Below, piece by piece: positions 41,216-50,139 of a stretch of DNA of 64,000 nt. Source of the DNA: Amycolatopsis tolypomycina (GTDB lineage Bacteria > Actinomycetota > Actinomycetes > Mycobacteriales > Pseudonocardiaceae); assembly GCF_900105945.1 (NCBI RefSeq), contig NZ_FNSO01000004.1:2418001-2482000 (forward strand), read 5' to 3'. A program made the translations under genes and the position numbers. The first letter of the stretch is position 1, and each line of letters begins with the position of its first letter. Below the pieces are notes generated by a model. It did not search any database. It saw only the letters and a program-made list of their open reading frames with translations, and was not told where the DNA came from.

Positions 41216-42142
41216 ATGACCATCGGTGCCGCCCTCCCCGCCGGCGACCTGGCCGGCGCAACCAACAGCGTCGACGCCCTCCTCGCCCAAACCCGCGAAG
41301 CGGCCGACGCCGGCCTCGGATCCGTCTGGTTCTCCCAGCTCTTCGACCACGACGCCCTCACCCTCGCCGCGCTGGCCGGGCGGGAGGTTCCCGGCGTCGC
41401 CGTCGGGACCGCCGTTGTTCCGCTCTACCCGCGGCACCCGCTCCACCTCGCCTCCCAGGCACAGACCGCGCAGGCCGCGACCGGGGGGCGGTTCACGCTC
41501 GGGCTGGGGCTCGGTGTGCCGAGCCTGCTCGAACCCGCCTTCGGCTTCGAATACCCGCCGCCCATCAGCTCCCTGCGCGAGTCGCTCACCGTGCTGCGCG
41601 AGATCTTCGACGGCGGGCGCCCCGCCTTCGACGGCGAAACCCTCACGGCCTGCCCGCCGCTGCCCACCGCCGTCCCCGGTGGTGGGGACGTCCCCATCGT
41701 GGTCGCCGCCATGGGGCCGCAGGCGCTGCGGGTCGCCGGGGAACTCGCCGATGGCACCCTGCCCTTCCTCGCCGGGCCGCGGGCGCTCGCCGAGCACGTC
41801 GTGCCCGTCCTCACCAAGGCCGCCGCCGAGGCCGGGCGGCCCGATCCGCGGGTGATCGCCGCCGTGCCCGCCGTCGTCACCGGTGACGCCGACACCGTGC
41901 GGCAGGTCGCCGCCGTGCACCTCGGCTACTACGGCGACATCCCGTCCTACCGCCGCATCCTCGACGTCGAAGGCGTCACGCACCCGGCCGACCTCGCCCT
42001 GATCGGCGACGAGCGCACCGTCGAGGCCGGCCTGCGCCGGTACTTCGACGCCGGGGCGACCGAGGTCGTCCTCATCCAGTCCGGCATGCGGTCGGCCCAG
42101 GAACGGCTGCGCACCTGGCGGCTGGCGGGATCACTGGCGTAA
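41216..42142 (+). CDS. LLM-class F420-dependent oxidoreductase
   Basis: A 308-residue TIM-barrel protein of the luciferase-like family. VPLYPRHPLHLASQAQTAQ, GRFTLGLGLG and IVVAAMGPQALRVAGELADG are typical of the mycobacterial-type F420-dependent members (the MSMEG-type subfamily) rather than FMN monooxygenases. CGGAGGA precedes the ATG at 41216. The substrate is unknown. It lies 75 bases after the SARP gene and before an importer operon on the same strand, with its own ribosome site; it may belong to either neighbour. Confidence 0.85.
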   Translation: MTIGAALPAGDLAGATNSVDALLAQTREAADAGLGSVWFSQLFDHDALTLAALAGREVPGVAVGTAVVPLYPRHPLHLASQAQTAQAATGGRFTLGLGLGVPSLLEPAFGFEYPPPISSLRESLTVLREIFDGGRPAFDGETLTACPPLPTAVPGGGDVPIVVAAMGPQALRVAGELADGTLPFLAGPRALAEHVVPVLTKAAAEAGRPDPRVIAAVPAVVTGDADTVRQVAAVHLGYYGDIPSYRRILDVEGVTHPADLALIGDERTVEAGLRRYFDAGATEVVLIQSGMRSAQERLRTWRLAGSLA

Positions 42143-42219
42143 CTGCCCACGAACCGGACACTGCCGGGAAGTATCGGTCCACATCGTGAGACGGTGGATC
42201 GATCACGGCCCGGACTGCC

Positions 42220-42225
42220 TAAGGT
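42220..42225 (+). promoter_or_regulatory. Possible -10 element (TAAGGT) before the first importer operon
   Basis: TAAGGT fits the actinomycete TANNNT -10 pattern and lies 40 bases before the GTG at 42265. No good -35 was found at the right distance, so this is tentative. The 42143-42264 gap has no other feature that I can support. Confidence 0.25.
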
Positions 42226-42264
42226 CCCTGATCGTCACTCGATCGGCTGAACCTTGAAGGTGTT

Positions 42265-43191
42265 GTGTCCGCCCCTGCCCTGCCGTCGCCGCTTGCGGCG
42301 CGCTCCCTGCCCGCCGCGGTCTGGCGTGCCGTCCGGTCCGGGCGGTGGACGTCCACCTGCGCCGTCCTGATCGTCGTCATCGTGCTGCTCGCTGCCGGGG
42401 CCGACCTGTGGGTCCTGGCCGAAGGGCAGAGCCTCGTCCCTGACATCTCGACGCTCGGCCCGACCGGCCTCCCCGCCGGGACGCTCGGCGGCGTGAGCGG
42501 CGCGCACTGGTTCGGGGTCGAGCCGCTGACCGGCGTCGACCTCTTCGCGCTCGTCGCCCACGGCGCGCGGACGTCGCTGCTCGTCGGGCTCGGCGCCACC
42601 GTCCTGGGCACCGCGCTCGGCGTCGTGATCGGCGTCAGCGCCGGCTACCTCGGCGGCTGGTGGGACCGCCTGGTGACCTGGACCGCCGACGTCATCCTCG
42701 GCTTCCCGTACCTGATCTTCATGATCGCCCTCGGCGCCGTCCTGCCGGTCGACTTCCCGCGGCAGGTCACGCTGATCGTCGTCCTCGGGCTCTTCGGCTG
42801 GCCGCGCGTGGCCCGCATCGTCCGGGCCCAGACCCTGACGCTGGCCAAGCGCGACTTCGTCGCCGCGGCCAAGGTCATCGGCGGCGGCCCGTGGCACGTC
42901 TTCACCAAGGAACTGCTGCCCAACCTCTGGGCGCCGGTCATCGTCGTCGCCAGCCTGTCCATCCCGTCGATGATCGGCAGCGAGGCCGCGCTGTCGTTCC
43001 TCGGCGTCGGCGTCCTGCCCCCGACCCCCAGTTGGGGCCGCACCATCAGCACCGCCATCGACTTCTTCGAGACCGACCCGATGTACCTGGTCTTCCCCGG
43101 GCTCCTGCTGTTCCTGATCACGCTGGCGTTCAACGTCGTCGGCGACGCGATCCGCGACGCGCTCGACCCGCGTTCGGGAGGCGCGGCCTGA
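42265..43191 (+). CDS. Peptide/nickel-type ABC importer permease (DppC-like), system 1
   Basis: A 308-residue membrane protein with an N-terminal transmembrane segment (CAVLIVVIVLLAAGADLWVL), then five more in the permease core. The EAA-loop region FVAAAKVIGGGPWHVFTKEL contacts the ATPase, and ALSFLGVGVLPPTPSWGRTI is the strongly conserved DppC/OppC C-terminal motif. The start is GTG with AAGG upstream. The stop overlaps the next ATG by one base. It forms one half of the membrane channel of a peptide, nickel or other small-molecule importer; the substrate is not defined by sequence. Confidence 0.93.
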   Translation: MSAPALPSPLAARSLPAAVWRAVRSGRWTSTCAVLIVVIVLLAAGADLWVLAEGQSLVPDISTLGPTGLPAGTLGGVSGAHWFGVEPLTGVDLFALVAHGARTSLLVGLGATVLGTALGVVIGVSAGYLGGWWDRLVTWTADVILGFPYLIFMIALGAVLPVDFPRQVTLIVVLGLFGWPRVARIVRAQTLTLAKRDFVAAAKVIGGGPWHVFTKELLPNLWAPVIVVASLSIPSMIGSEAALSFLGVGVLPPTPSWGRTISTAIDFFETDPMYLVFPGLLLFLITLAFNVVGDAIRDALDPRSGGAA

Positions 43192-44186
43192 TGCGCACCG
43201 CCCGTTTCGTCGCCACCCGGTTCGCCGGGATGCTCCTGGTCCTGCTCGTCGTCGCGTTCGTGACGTTCGTCGTGTTCTACATCCTGCCCGCCGACCCGGC
43301 CCGGATGGCCTGCGGCCGTCCGTGCACCCCCGAAGGCCTCCAGGTGGCGCGGGAGTTCATGGGCTACGACATCCCCTGGTACGGGCAGTTCTTCGAGTTC
43401 CTCGGCGGGATCGTCGGCGGCCGCACGTTCGGCACCGGCGCCGCGGCGATCCACTGCACGGCACCGTGCTTCGGCTGGGACTTCCAGAACAACGTCGACG
43501 TGCTCAGCGAGATCGGCGACCGGATCGAGGTCAGCTTCTCGGTCGCGCTGGGCGCCGCGGCGATCTGGATCGTCCTCGGCGTCGGCCTCGGCGTGCTTTC
43601 CGCGCTGCGCCGCGGGACCGCCGTCGACCGGATCACCATGGCCACCGCGATGGCCGGGGTGTCCATGCCCGCCTACCTGGCCGGGATGGTCGGCATCACG
43701 ATCTTCGCCTTCGGTCTCGACGTCGTCCCGAAGTCCGGGTACGTGCCGCTGAGCGAAAATCCCGCCCAGTGGGCGTGGCACCTCGTGCTGCCGTGGTGCG
43801 TCCTGGCCTTCCTGCACGCGGCCATCTACGCGCGGCTCACCCGCGGCCAGATGCTGGAGACCCTCGGTGAGGACTACATCCGCACCGCGCGGGCCAAGGG
43901 CCTGACCGAACGCAAGGTCGTGGGACGGCACGCGCTGCGCAACGTCCTGCTGCCGGTGATCACCGTGTTCGGCGTCGACCTCGGTGCGCTGCTGGCCGGG
44001 ACCGTGATCACCGAGCGGATCTTCGGCATGGCCGGGGTCGGGCGGCTGCTCGTCGACGCGATCGCGTCGCTGAACCTGCCGGTGCTGCTCGGCGTGACGC
44101 TGTTCTCGGCCCTGCTCGTCACGGTCCTGAACTTCCTGGTCGATCTCTGCTACGGCGCGCTCGATCCGCGAGCCCGCCTTGTCTGA
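43191..44186 (+). CDS. Peptide/nickel-type ABC importer permease (DppB-like), system 1
   Basis: A 331-residue permease with an N-terminal transmembrane helix (FAGMLLVLLVVAFVTFVVFY) followed by a periplasm-side insertion with four cysteines (ACGRPC and HCTAPC) that could form disulfides. DYIRTARAKGLTERKVVGRH is the EAA ATPase-docking loop, and ITERIFGMAGVGRLLVDAI is the DppB motif. The cysteine pairs are uncommon in this family. It starts in the stop of the DppC-like gene (TGATG). Confidence 0.93.
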   Translation: MRTARFVATRFAGMLLVLLVVAFVTFVVFYILPADPARMACGRPCTPEGLQVAREFMGYDIPWYGQFFEFLGGIVGGRTFGTGAAAIHCTAPCFGWDFQNNVDVLSEIGDRIEVSFSVALGAAAIWIVLGVGLGVLSALRRGTAVDRITMATAMAGVSMPAYLAGMVGITIFAFGLDVVPKSGYVPLSENPAQWAWHLVLPWCVLAFLHAAIYARLTRGQMLETLGEDYIRTARAKGLTERKVVGRHALRNVLLPVITVFGVDLGALLAGTVITERIFGMAGVGRLLVDAIASLNLPVLLGVTLFSALLVTVLNFLVDLCYGALDPRARLV

Positions 44187-44196
44187 AGGGGACACG

Positions 44197-45867
44197 ATGA
44201 AAAAGCTGCGGTTCGCCGCGGGGGTGCTGGCCGCCGTCACGCTGCTGACGGCGTGCGGCGCCAACGACACACCGGCGGGGCAGGGCGGCACCGTCAAGCC
44301 GGGCGGCAACCTCGTCCTGCTCAACGACGCGCCCTCGATCACGTGGGACCCGGCGAAGAGCTCGAACCTGGTCGTCACCACGCTCGGGCTGATCCACCGG
44401 CGGCTGACGTCGTGGGACGTCGCGCCCGGCAAGGACACCACGATCGTGCCCGACCTGGCCACCGACACCGGACGGCCGAGCGACGGCGGCAAGACGTGGA
44501 CGTTCACCCTCAAGGACGGCCTCAAGTACGCCGACGGCACGCCGATCAAGAGCGAAGACGTCAAGTGGGGCCTCGAGCGCTCGTTCGCGCCCGCGTTCTC
44601 CGGCGGTCTGGCCTACCACAAGGACCTGCTCTCGCCGGGCCTGGCGTACAAGGGCCCGTTCGAGGGCAAGGAGCTCGACTCCATCCAGACGCCGGACCCG
44701 AAGACGATCGTCTTCCACCTGGCCCGCCCCTACGGCGACTTCAACTGGGTGGCCAGCACCCCGGCCTTCTCGCCGGTGCCGAAGGGCAAGGGTGCCGAGG
44801 CGAACTACGGTGACCACCCGGTCGCGTCCGGCCCGTACCAGCTGGCGAGCTACGAGCGCGGCAAGTCGGCGAAGCTGACGCGCAACCCGAACTGGAGCCG
44901 CGACGAGGACAAGACGCGGCTGGCCAACCCGGACACCATCGAGTTCGAGCTCGGCCAGGACACCAGCGTCATCTCCAAGCGCCTGATCGACGACACGGGC
45001 ACCGACCGCAACGCCTTCGGCATGTCGTTCGCCTCGCCCGCGCAGCTGGCCCAGATCCAGGGCAGCGCCTCGGCCAAGTCGCGGCTGGTGACGTCGGAAT
45101 CCGGGGCGCTGGCCTACCTTTCGCTGAACACCCAGCGCGGCAACCTGACGAACCCGAAGGTGCGCCAGGCCTTCCAGTACGCCGTCGACAAGGCCGCCTA
45201 CCAGGTCGCCAGCGCGGGCAGCGCCCAGCTGGCCGGCGACGTCGCCACGACGCTGATCACGCCGGGCCTGCAGGGCCGCGAGCAGTACGACCTGTACCCG
45301 GCGCCGCCGTCCGGTGACGTGGCCAAAGCCAAGCAGCTGCTGGCCGAAGCGGGCTTCCCGAACGGCATCGACGGCCTGGTCCTGGCCACCCACAACGAAA
45401 ACGGCTACCCGGAGAAGGCAGCGTCGATCCAGGCGTCGCTGGCCCGGGCGGGCATCAAGATCACCATCAAGCCGCTCGACGAGGACACCTACACGTCCGA
45501 AGTGGACACCAAGGGCCTCTCGGACTACGACCTGACGCTGACCTCGTGGCAGCCGGACATCCCGTCGGCCAACGCGAACATCCAGCCCCTGTTCCAGTCC
45601 ACCGAGATCGGCAACGGCGGGTACAACGAATCCCGCTACAACAACCCCGAGGTCGACAAGCTGATCGCCGAAGCACAGGCCACCGTGGACCCGGCCGAGG
45701 CCGGGAAGAAGTGGGCGGCGCTGGACAAGAAGATCCTCGCCGACTCGCCCGTGGTGCCGCTGATCTACACCCGCAACTCGTTCCTGCACGGTTCGCAGGT
45801 CGGTGACGTCCAGATCGGGCGCTTCCCGGCCTACGTCGACTACCGCAAGTTCGGGATCATCCAATGA
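44197..45867 (+). CDS. Solute-binding lipoprotein (SBP family 5), system 1
   Basis: A 556-residue extracellular binding protein. The signal ends in LLTAC with lipid-modified Cys20. The SBP5 fold is shown by WTFTLKDGLKYADGTPIKSEDV, VRQAFQYAVDKAAY and DYDLTLTSWQPD. I chose the ATG at 44197, with GAAGGGG 7 bases upstream, over the TTG at 44179. It captures the substrate outside the membrane and delivers it to the two permeases before it. It overlaps the ATPase start by four bases (ATGA). Confidence 0.93.
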   Translation: MKKLRFAAGVLAAVTLLTACGANDTPAGQGGTVKPGGNLVLLNDAPSITWDPAKSSNLVVTTLGLIHRRLTSWDVAPGKDTTIVPDLATDTGRPSDGGKTWTFTLKDGLKYADGTPIKSEDVKWGLERSFAPAFSGGLAYHKDLLSPGLAYKGPFEGKELDSIQTPDPKTIVFHLARPYGDFNWVASTPAFSPVPKGKGAEANYGDHPVASGPYQLASYERGKSAKLTRNPNWSRDEDKTRLANPDTIEFELGQDTSVISKRLIDDTGTDRNAFGMSFASPAQLAQIQGSASAKSRLVTSESGALAYLSLNTQRGNLTNPKVRQAFQYAVDKAAYQVASAGSAQLAGDVATTLITPGLQGREQYDLYPAPPSGDVAKAKQLLAEAGFPNGIDGLVLATHNENGYPEKAASIQASLARAGIKITIKPLDEDTYTSEVDTKGLSDYDLTLTSWQPDIPSANANIQPLFQSTEIGNGGYNESRYNNPEVDKLIAEAQATVDPAEAGKKWAALDKKILADSPVVPLIYTRNSFLHGSQVGDVQIGRFPAYVDYRKFGIIQ

Positions 45868-47507
45868 GCGGAGCCGGGCTCCTGCGGCTGCACGACGTCG
45901 CGGTCTCGTTCGGGGACGTCGAAGCCGTCCGCGGGGTCGGCTACGAGGTCCACGCGGGCGAAGTCGTCGCCGTGGTCGGGGAGTCCGGCTCCGGCAAGAC
46001 GGTCACCGCGATGTCCCTGCTCGGCCTGCTCCCGCCCACGGCCCGCGTCACGGGCCGGGCGGAGCTGGCCGGGCGGGACCTCTACGCGCTGACCCCGGCC
46101 GAGCTGCGGGAGGTCCGCGGCGGCGACGTCGGGATGGTGTTCCAGGAGCCGATGAGCGCGCTGAACCCGGTGTTCACCATCGGGGACCAGCTCGTCGAGG
46201 CCATCCGGACGCACCAGCCGCTCGCGGCACCGGCCGCCCGGGAGCGGGCGATCGAGCTGCTCACCCTGGTCGGGCTGTCGGACCCGCGGCAGCGGTTCCG
46301 GTCCTACCCGCACGAGCTGTCCGGCGGGCAGCTGCAGCGCGTCGTCATCGCGATGGCGGTGGCGAACGAGCCGAAGCTGCTCATCGCCGACGAGCCGACC
46401 ACGGCGCTGGACGTCACCGTGCAGGCGGAGATCCTCGAGCTGCTGCGCGACCTGCGCGAGCGGCTGGGCACGGCGATCCTGCTGATCACGCACGACATGG
46501 GCGTGGTCGCCGACCTGGCCGACCGGGTGGTCGTGATGCACGACGGCCGCGTGGTCGAGCAGGGCCCGGTCGAGACGATCTTCGCCGCGCCGGCCGAGGA
46601 GTACACGCGGGAGCTGCTCGGCTCGGTCGTCTCGCTCGGCAGCGCGGTCACCACGCACCCGGTGGCGTCGATCCCGGACGTCCCCGCCGTGGCACCGCTG
46701 CTGCGCGTGGAGAACCTGTCGGTCACCTACCGCGGCCGGTTCCGCACCCTGTCCGTGCACGCCGCCGCGGGCGTGAACCTGCACGTCGAGCCGGGTGAGG
46801 TGCTCGGCCTGGTCGGCGAGTCCGGCTCGGGCAAGAGCACGGTGGCCCGCGCGGTCGCGGGCCTCCTCGCGCCGTCTGCCGGTTCGGTCCGCATCGGCGA
46901 CGCGGACATCACCCGGGTCCGCGGCCGGGCGGCGAAGGCGCTGCGCCGCCGCGTCGGCGTGGTGTTCCAGGACCCGCTGTCGTCGTTGAACCCGCGTACG
47001 ACGGTGGGGGAGAGCGTCGCGACGCCGCTGCGGCTGCACGGCGCAGTCCGGTCGTCCGAAGTGGACAAACGAGTCGCGGAACTGCTGTCCGCGGTCCAGC
47101 TGTCGCCGTCACTGGCGGGCCGGTACCCGCACGAGCTCTCGGGCGGCCAGCGGCAGCGGGCGTGCATCGCGCGGGCCCTGGCGTTGCGCCCGGACCTCCT
47201 GGTGGCCGACGAGCCGACGAGCGCACTCGACGTGACGATCCAGGCCCGGATCCTGGATCTGCTGCGGGAACTGCGGCAGGAGTTCGGGTTCGCGTGCCTG
47301 TTCATCAGCCACGACCTGGCGGTGATCGAGCAGCTCGCGGACCGGGTCGCGGTGATGCACCAGGGCCGGGTGGTGGAGCAGGGGCCGGCGAAGGAGGTGC
47401 TGACGGCACCGGCGCACCCGTACACGCAGCGGTTGCTGTCGGCGGCGCCGGTCGCGGACCCGCAGGCCCAGCGCCGGCGCCGCGAAGCCTGGCGGCAGCT
47501 GCGCTAA
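45864..47507 (+). CDS. Double ABC ATPase (fused DppD-DppF), system 1
   Basis: A 547-residue protein with two ATPase domains. The first has GESGSGKT near residue 40, LSGGQLQR and DEPTTALDVT; the second has GESGSGKS near 315, LSGGQRQR and [10 protein letters not shown]. Both have the C-terminal peptide-transporter extension (EEYTRELLGS and HPYTQRLLSA). It powers the system 1 importer. The stop at 47507 overlaps the convergent LLM gene by four bases. Confidence 0.94.
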   Translation: MSGAGLLRLHDVAVSFGDVEAVRGVGYEVHAGEVVAVVGESGSGKTVTAMSLLGLLPPTARVTGRAELAGRDLYALTPAELREVRGGDVGMVFQEPMSALNPVFTIGDQLVEAIRTHQPLAAPAARERAIELLTLVGLSDPRQRFRSYPHELSGGQLQRVVIAMAVANEPKLLIADEPTTALDVTVQAEILELLRDLRERLGTAILLITHDMGVVADLADRVVVMHDGRVVEQGPVETIFAAPAEEYTRELLGSVVSLGSAVTTHPVASIPDVPAVAPLLRVENLSVTYRGRFRTLSVHAAAGVNLHVEPGEVLGLVGESGSGKSTVARAVAGLLAPSAGSVRIGDADITRVRGRAAKALRRRVGVVFQDPLSSLNPRTTVGESVATPLRLHGAVRSSEVDKRVAELLSAVQLSPSLAGRYPHELSGGQRQRACIARALALRPDLLVADEPTSALDVTIQARILDLLRELRQEFGFACLFISHDLAVIEQLADRVAVMHQGRVVEQGPAKEVLTAPAHPYTQRLLSAAPVADPQAQRRRREAWRQLR

Positions 47508-48316
47508 GCCACCACGCTTTCCGGACGCGGGAGACCGAGCGACGCCCGCAGCGTGGCTCCCGGCGCGGGTGGTGTGAGCAGGCCTTCGGCGCGCAGCGCC
47601 GGCAGCACCTCGCCGGCCGGCGCCGGCAGCTCGGCGGCCGGGTCCGCGAAGTGCAGGCGGACGCCGTCGACGCTCGTGGCGAGCCAGCCCAGCAGCTCGG
47701 TCAGGCCGGGCGCGGACCCGGTGTAGCGCAACCGGTCCCCGGATGGCCGGCGGCCTGCCTCGCCGAGCCGGACCTCGACCTCGGCGAAGACCAGCGGGGC
47801 CCCGGTGTCGCGGGCGCGCCGGGCGCGGGTGCGGACGTCGTCGAGTCCGGTGCCGCCCACCAGCACGATGTCCGGGCGCACGGCCCCGGCCAGTGCGTCG
47901 GACGCGCACACCACCAGCCGGCCTTGCGGTGGCCGCCGGGTGATCGGCGGGTCCTGGTTCTCGATCACGGCGTCGTCGTCCCAGGAGTCCCACAGCCGGC
48001 GCACGACTTCGACGACCTCGGCCGCTTCGTGGTGCAGTGCGCCGGGGCCGACCACCCAGGCCGCGCGCCCGTGCGAGGCGTGGTCCAGGCTCGCCAGCCG
48101 CGCGGCCAGGTGCAGCGGCTCGGCCGTGGTGACGTTCACCGCGAGTCCGAGCCGGTCGGTCCGCGTGGCGACGTAGGCGGCGCGGGTGACCGCGTCGAGC
48201 CGCGGGGAGTCGTCGAAGGTGGCGAAGGTGAACCCGGCCCGTTCGGCGGTCATGGCGGTGCCTGCCGGCGCGCCGGGGGACAGCTCCACGGCGACGTGCA
48301 GGCTGCGAGAAGTCAT
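47504..48316 (-). CDS. Luciferase-like (LLM) flavin-dependent oxidoreductase
   Basis: A 270-residue short member of the luciferase-like family, shown by LGLAVNVTTAEPLHLAARLASLDHASHGRAAW and a trailing alpha/beta barrel. Usual members are 330-450 residues, so several barrel elements are reduced. I chose the ATG at 48316; an in-frame GTG at 48352 is possible, and neither has an ideal ribosome site. It lies convergent between two importer operons. Since other LLM and sulfone-type monooxygenases follow, a role in oxidative release of sulfur from organic compounds is plausible but inferred. Confidence 0.78.
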   Translation of the reverse strand: MTSRSLHVAVELSPGAPAGTAMTAERAGFTFATFDDSPRLDAVTRAAYVATRTDRLGLAVNVTTAEPLHLAARLASLDHASHGRAAWVVGPGALHHEAAEVVEVVRRLWDSWDDDAVIENQDPPITRRPPQGRLVVCASDALAGAVRPDIVLVGGTGLDDVRTRARRARDTGAPLVFAEVEVRLGEAGRRPSGDRLRYTGSAPGLTELLGWLATSVDGVRLHFADPAAELPAPAGEVLPALRAEGLLTPPAPGATLRASLGLPRPESVVA

Positions 48317-48480
48317 GGCTCCACAGCTATCCGGTGCGCCGCCGCGGCGCACGCACGTTCAGGATGTGGACCGGCGGACGGTGGACACAGCACAAAATCC
48401 TTGCGTGTCAAGGGTGTCTCGCCGCGGTGCCAGAAGCTGGGACGCCGGTTCGCGGAGTGGGACGGCCGCCAGCGCATGGC

Positions 48481-48486
48481 TAGCGT
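48481..48486 (+). promoter_or_regulatory. Possible -10 element (TAGCGT) before the second importer operon
   Basis: TAGCGT fits the TANNNT -10 pattern and lies 43 bases before the GTG at 48529, in the 212-base divergent gap 48317-48528. A matching -35 is not clear. Two GGGAC words at 48442 and 48461 may be operator halves. Confidence 0.25.
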
Positions 48487-48528
48487 CGCGTTCCGAAAGC
48501 GCAACCGCTCCCCGCTGGAGGCCGTCCG

Positions 48529-50139
48529 GTGTCCCCTCTTTCCCGCGCCCGCAACGCCGCGGCCCTGCTCGCCCTGCCCGTGCTGCTGACCGCCTGCTCC
48601 GCGGCGGGCACTGAATCCGCCACCGACGCCGGGCCGCCTAAGCCGGGCGGCATCCTGCGGCTCGGCATCTCCTCGGCGCCCGACTGCATCGACCCGCAGC
48701 AGACCGCCACGAACGCGTCGATCAACGTCGCCCGCCAGCTGGTCGACTCGCTCACCGACCAGGACCCGAAGACCGGCGAGATCAAGCCGTGGCTGGCCGA
48801 GAAGTGGGACGTCAACGCCGGCTCCACGGCGTTCACCTTCCACCTGCGGCCCGGCGCGACCTTCTCCGACGGCAGCCCGGTCGACGCCGCCGCCGTCAAG
48901 ACGAGCTTCGACGGCATCAAGGCCCTCGGCACGAAGGCCCAGCTCGGCTTCGGCTACCTGGCCGCCTACAAGGGGTCGGCCGTCGTCGACCCGCAGACCG
49001 TCCGCCTCGACTTCTCGGCACCCAGCGCCCAGTTCCTCCAGGCCAGTTCGACCGTCTCGCTCGGCGTCCTCGCGCCCGCGGCGTTCAAGAACACCCCGGA
49101 ACAGCGCTGCCAGGGCACCGGGCTGATCGGCTCCGGGCCGTTCGTGTTCGAAAGCCTGAAGCAGAACCAGGAAATCGTGCTCGCCAAGCGGAAGGGCTAC
49201 GCCTGGGGCTCGTCGCTGTTCAAGCACCGGGGCGAGGCCTACCTGGACAAGATCGACTACAAGATCGTGCCCGAGCCCGGCGTCCGCACCGGCAGCCTCG
49301 CCTCCGGCCAGCTCGACGCGGCCACCGACATCCAGCCGGTCGACGAGCCGCAGTTCACCGGCAACGGCTTCAGCGAGAACATCCGGCCCAACCCCGGTGT
49401 CGTGTTCAACCTGCACGCCAACACCACCCGCGGGGTGCTCACCGACGAGAAGGTGCGCCAGGCCGTGCTCAAGGGCGTCGACCGCGCCGAGGTCGTGAAC
49501 ACCGTGCTGACGCCGAGCTACCAGGCCGCCACCAGCATCCTCGGCTTGGCAACGCCGCTGGCCAGCGACCTGTCGCAGCAGCTGGCGTACGACCAGAAGG
49601 GCGCGGCCGCGCTGCTGGACGGCGACGGCTGGGTGCCCGGCCCCGACGGGATCCGCGTCAAGAACGGGCAGAAGCTGAGCGCGTCCGTGGTGTTCTCGCC
49701 GGTGTTCAACCAGAACCGCAGCGTGCTGGAGCTGGTGCAGCAGCAGCTCCGCAAGATCGGCTTCGACCTGCGGATCGAGCAGCACACCACGGCCGAGACC
49801 ACGCAGATCCAGCTGAGCGGCAACTACGACTTCCTCTGGTACAACGTGACCCGCGCCGATCCGGACATCCTGCGCAGCCAGTTCTCCACCAAGGCGGGCA
49901 ACCGCAGCAAGCTCACCCCGGGCAACCCGCTGGACGCCGCCCTGGACGCCCAGTCGTCCACTGTGGACGTCGCGAAGCGCAAGCCGTCGGCCGACGAAGC
50001 GCAGAAGCTCATCGTCGAGCACGCCTACGCCGTCCCGGTGTTCGAGCTGACCCAGGTCGTCGCGCTGAGCTCGAAGGCGCACGCCGTCGACTTCGAGGCG
50101 TCGTCGCGGCTGCAGCTGTTCGACGCGTGGCTGTCGTGA
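48529..50139 (+). CDS. Solute-binding lipoprotein (SBP family 5), system 2
   Basis: A 536-residue binding protein with GTG start and GGAGG upstream. The signal ends LLTAC with Cys23. FHLRPGATFSDGSPVDAAAV and VRQAVLKGVDRAEVVN mark the SBP5 fold. It is only distantly similar to the system 1 protein. The stop overlaps the permease GTG start (GTGA). It is the first gene of the second importer operon, in contrast to system 1, where the permeases come first. Confidence 0.93.
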   Translation: MSPLSRARNAAALLALPVLLTACSAAGTESATDAGPPKPGGILRLGISSAPDCIDPQQTATNASINVARQLVDSLTDQDPKTGEIKPWLAEKWDVNAGSTAFTFHLRPGATFSDGSPVDAAAVKTSFDGIKALGTKAQLGFGYLAAYKGSAVVDPQTVRLDFSAPSAQFLQASSTVSLGVLAPAAFKNTPEQRCQGTGLIGSGPFVFESLKQNQEIVLAKRKGYAWGSSLFKHRGEAYLDKIDYKIVPEPGVRTGSLASGQLDAATDIQPVDEPQFTGNGFSENIRPNPGVVFNLHANTTRGVLTDEKVRQAVLKGVDRAEVVNTVLTPSYQAATSILGLATPLASDLSQQLAYDQKGAAALLDGDGWVPGPDGIRVKNGQKLSASVVFSPVFNQNRSVLELVQQQLRKIGFDLRIEQHTTAETTQIQLSGNYDFLWYNVTRADPDILRSQFSTKAGNRSKLTPGNPLDAALDAQSSTVDVAKRKPSADEAQKLIVEHAYAVPVFELTQVVALSSKAHAVDFEASSRLQLFDAWLS

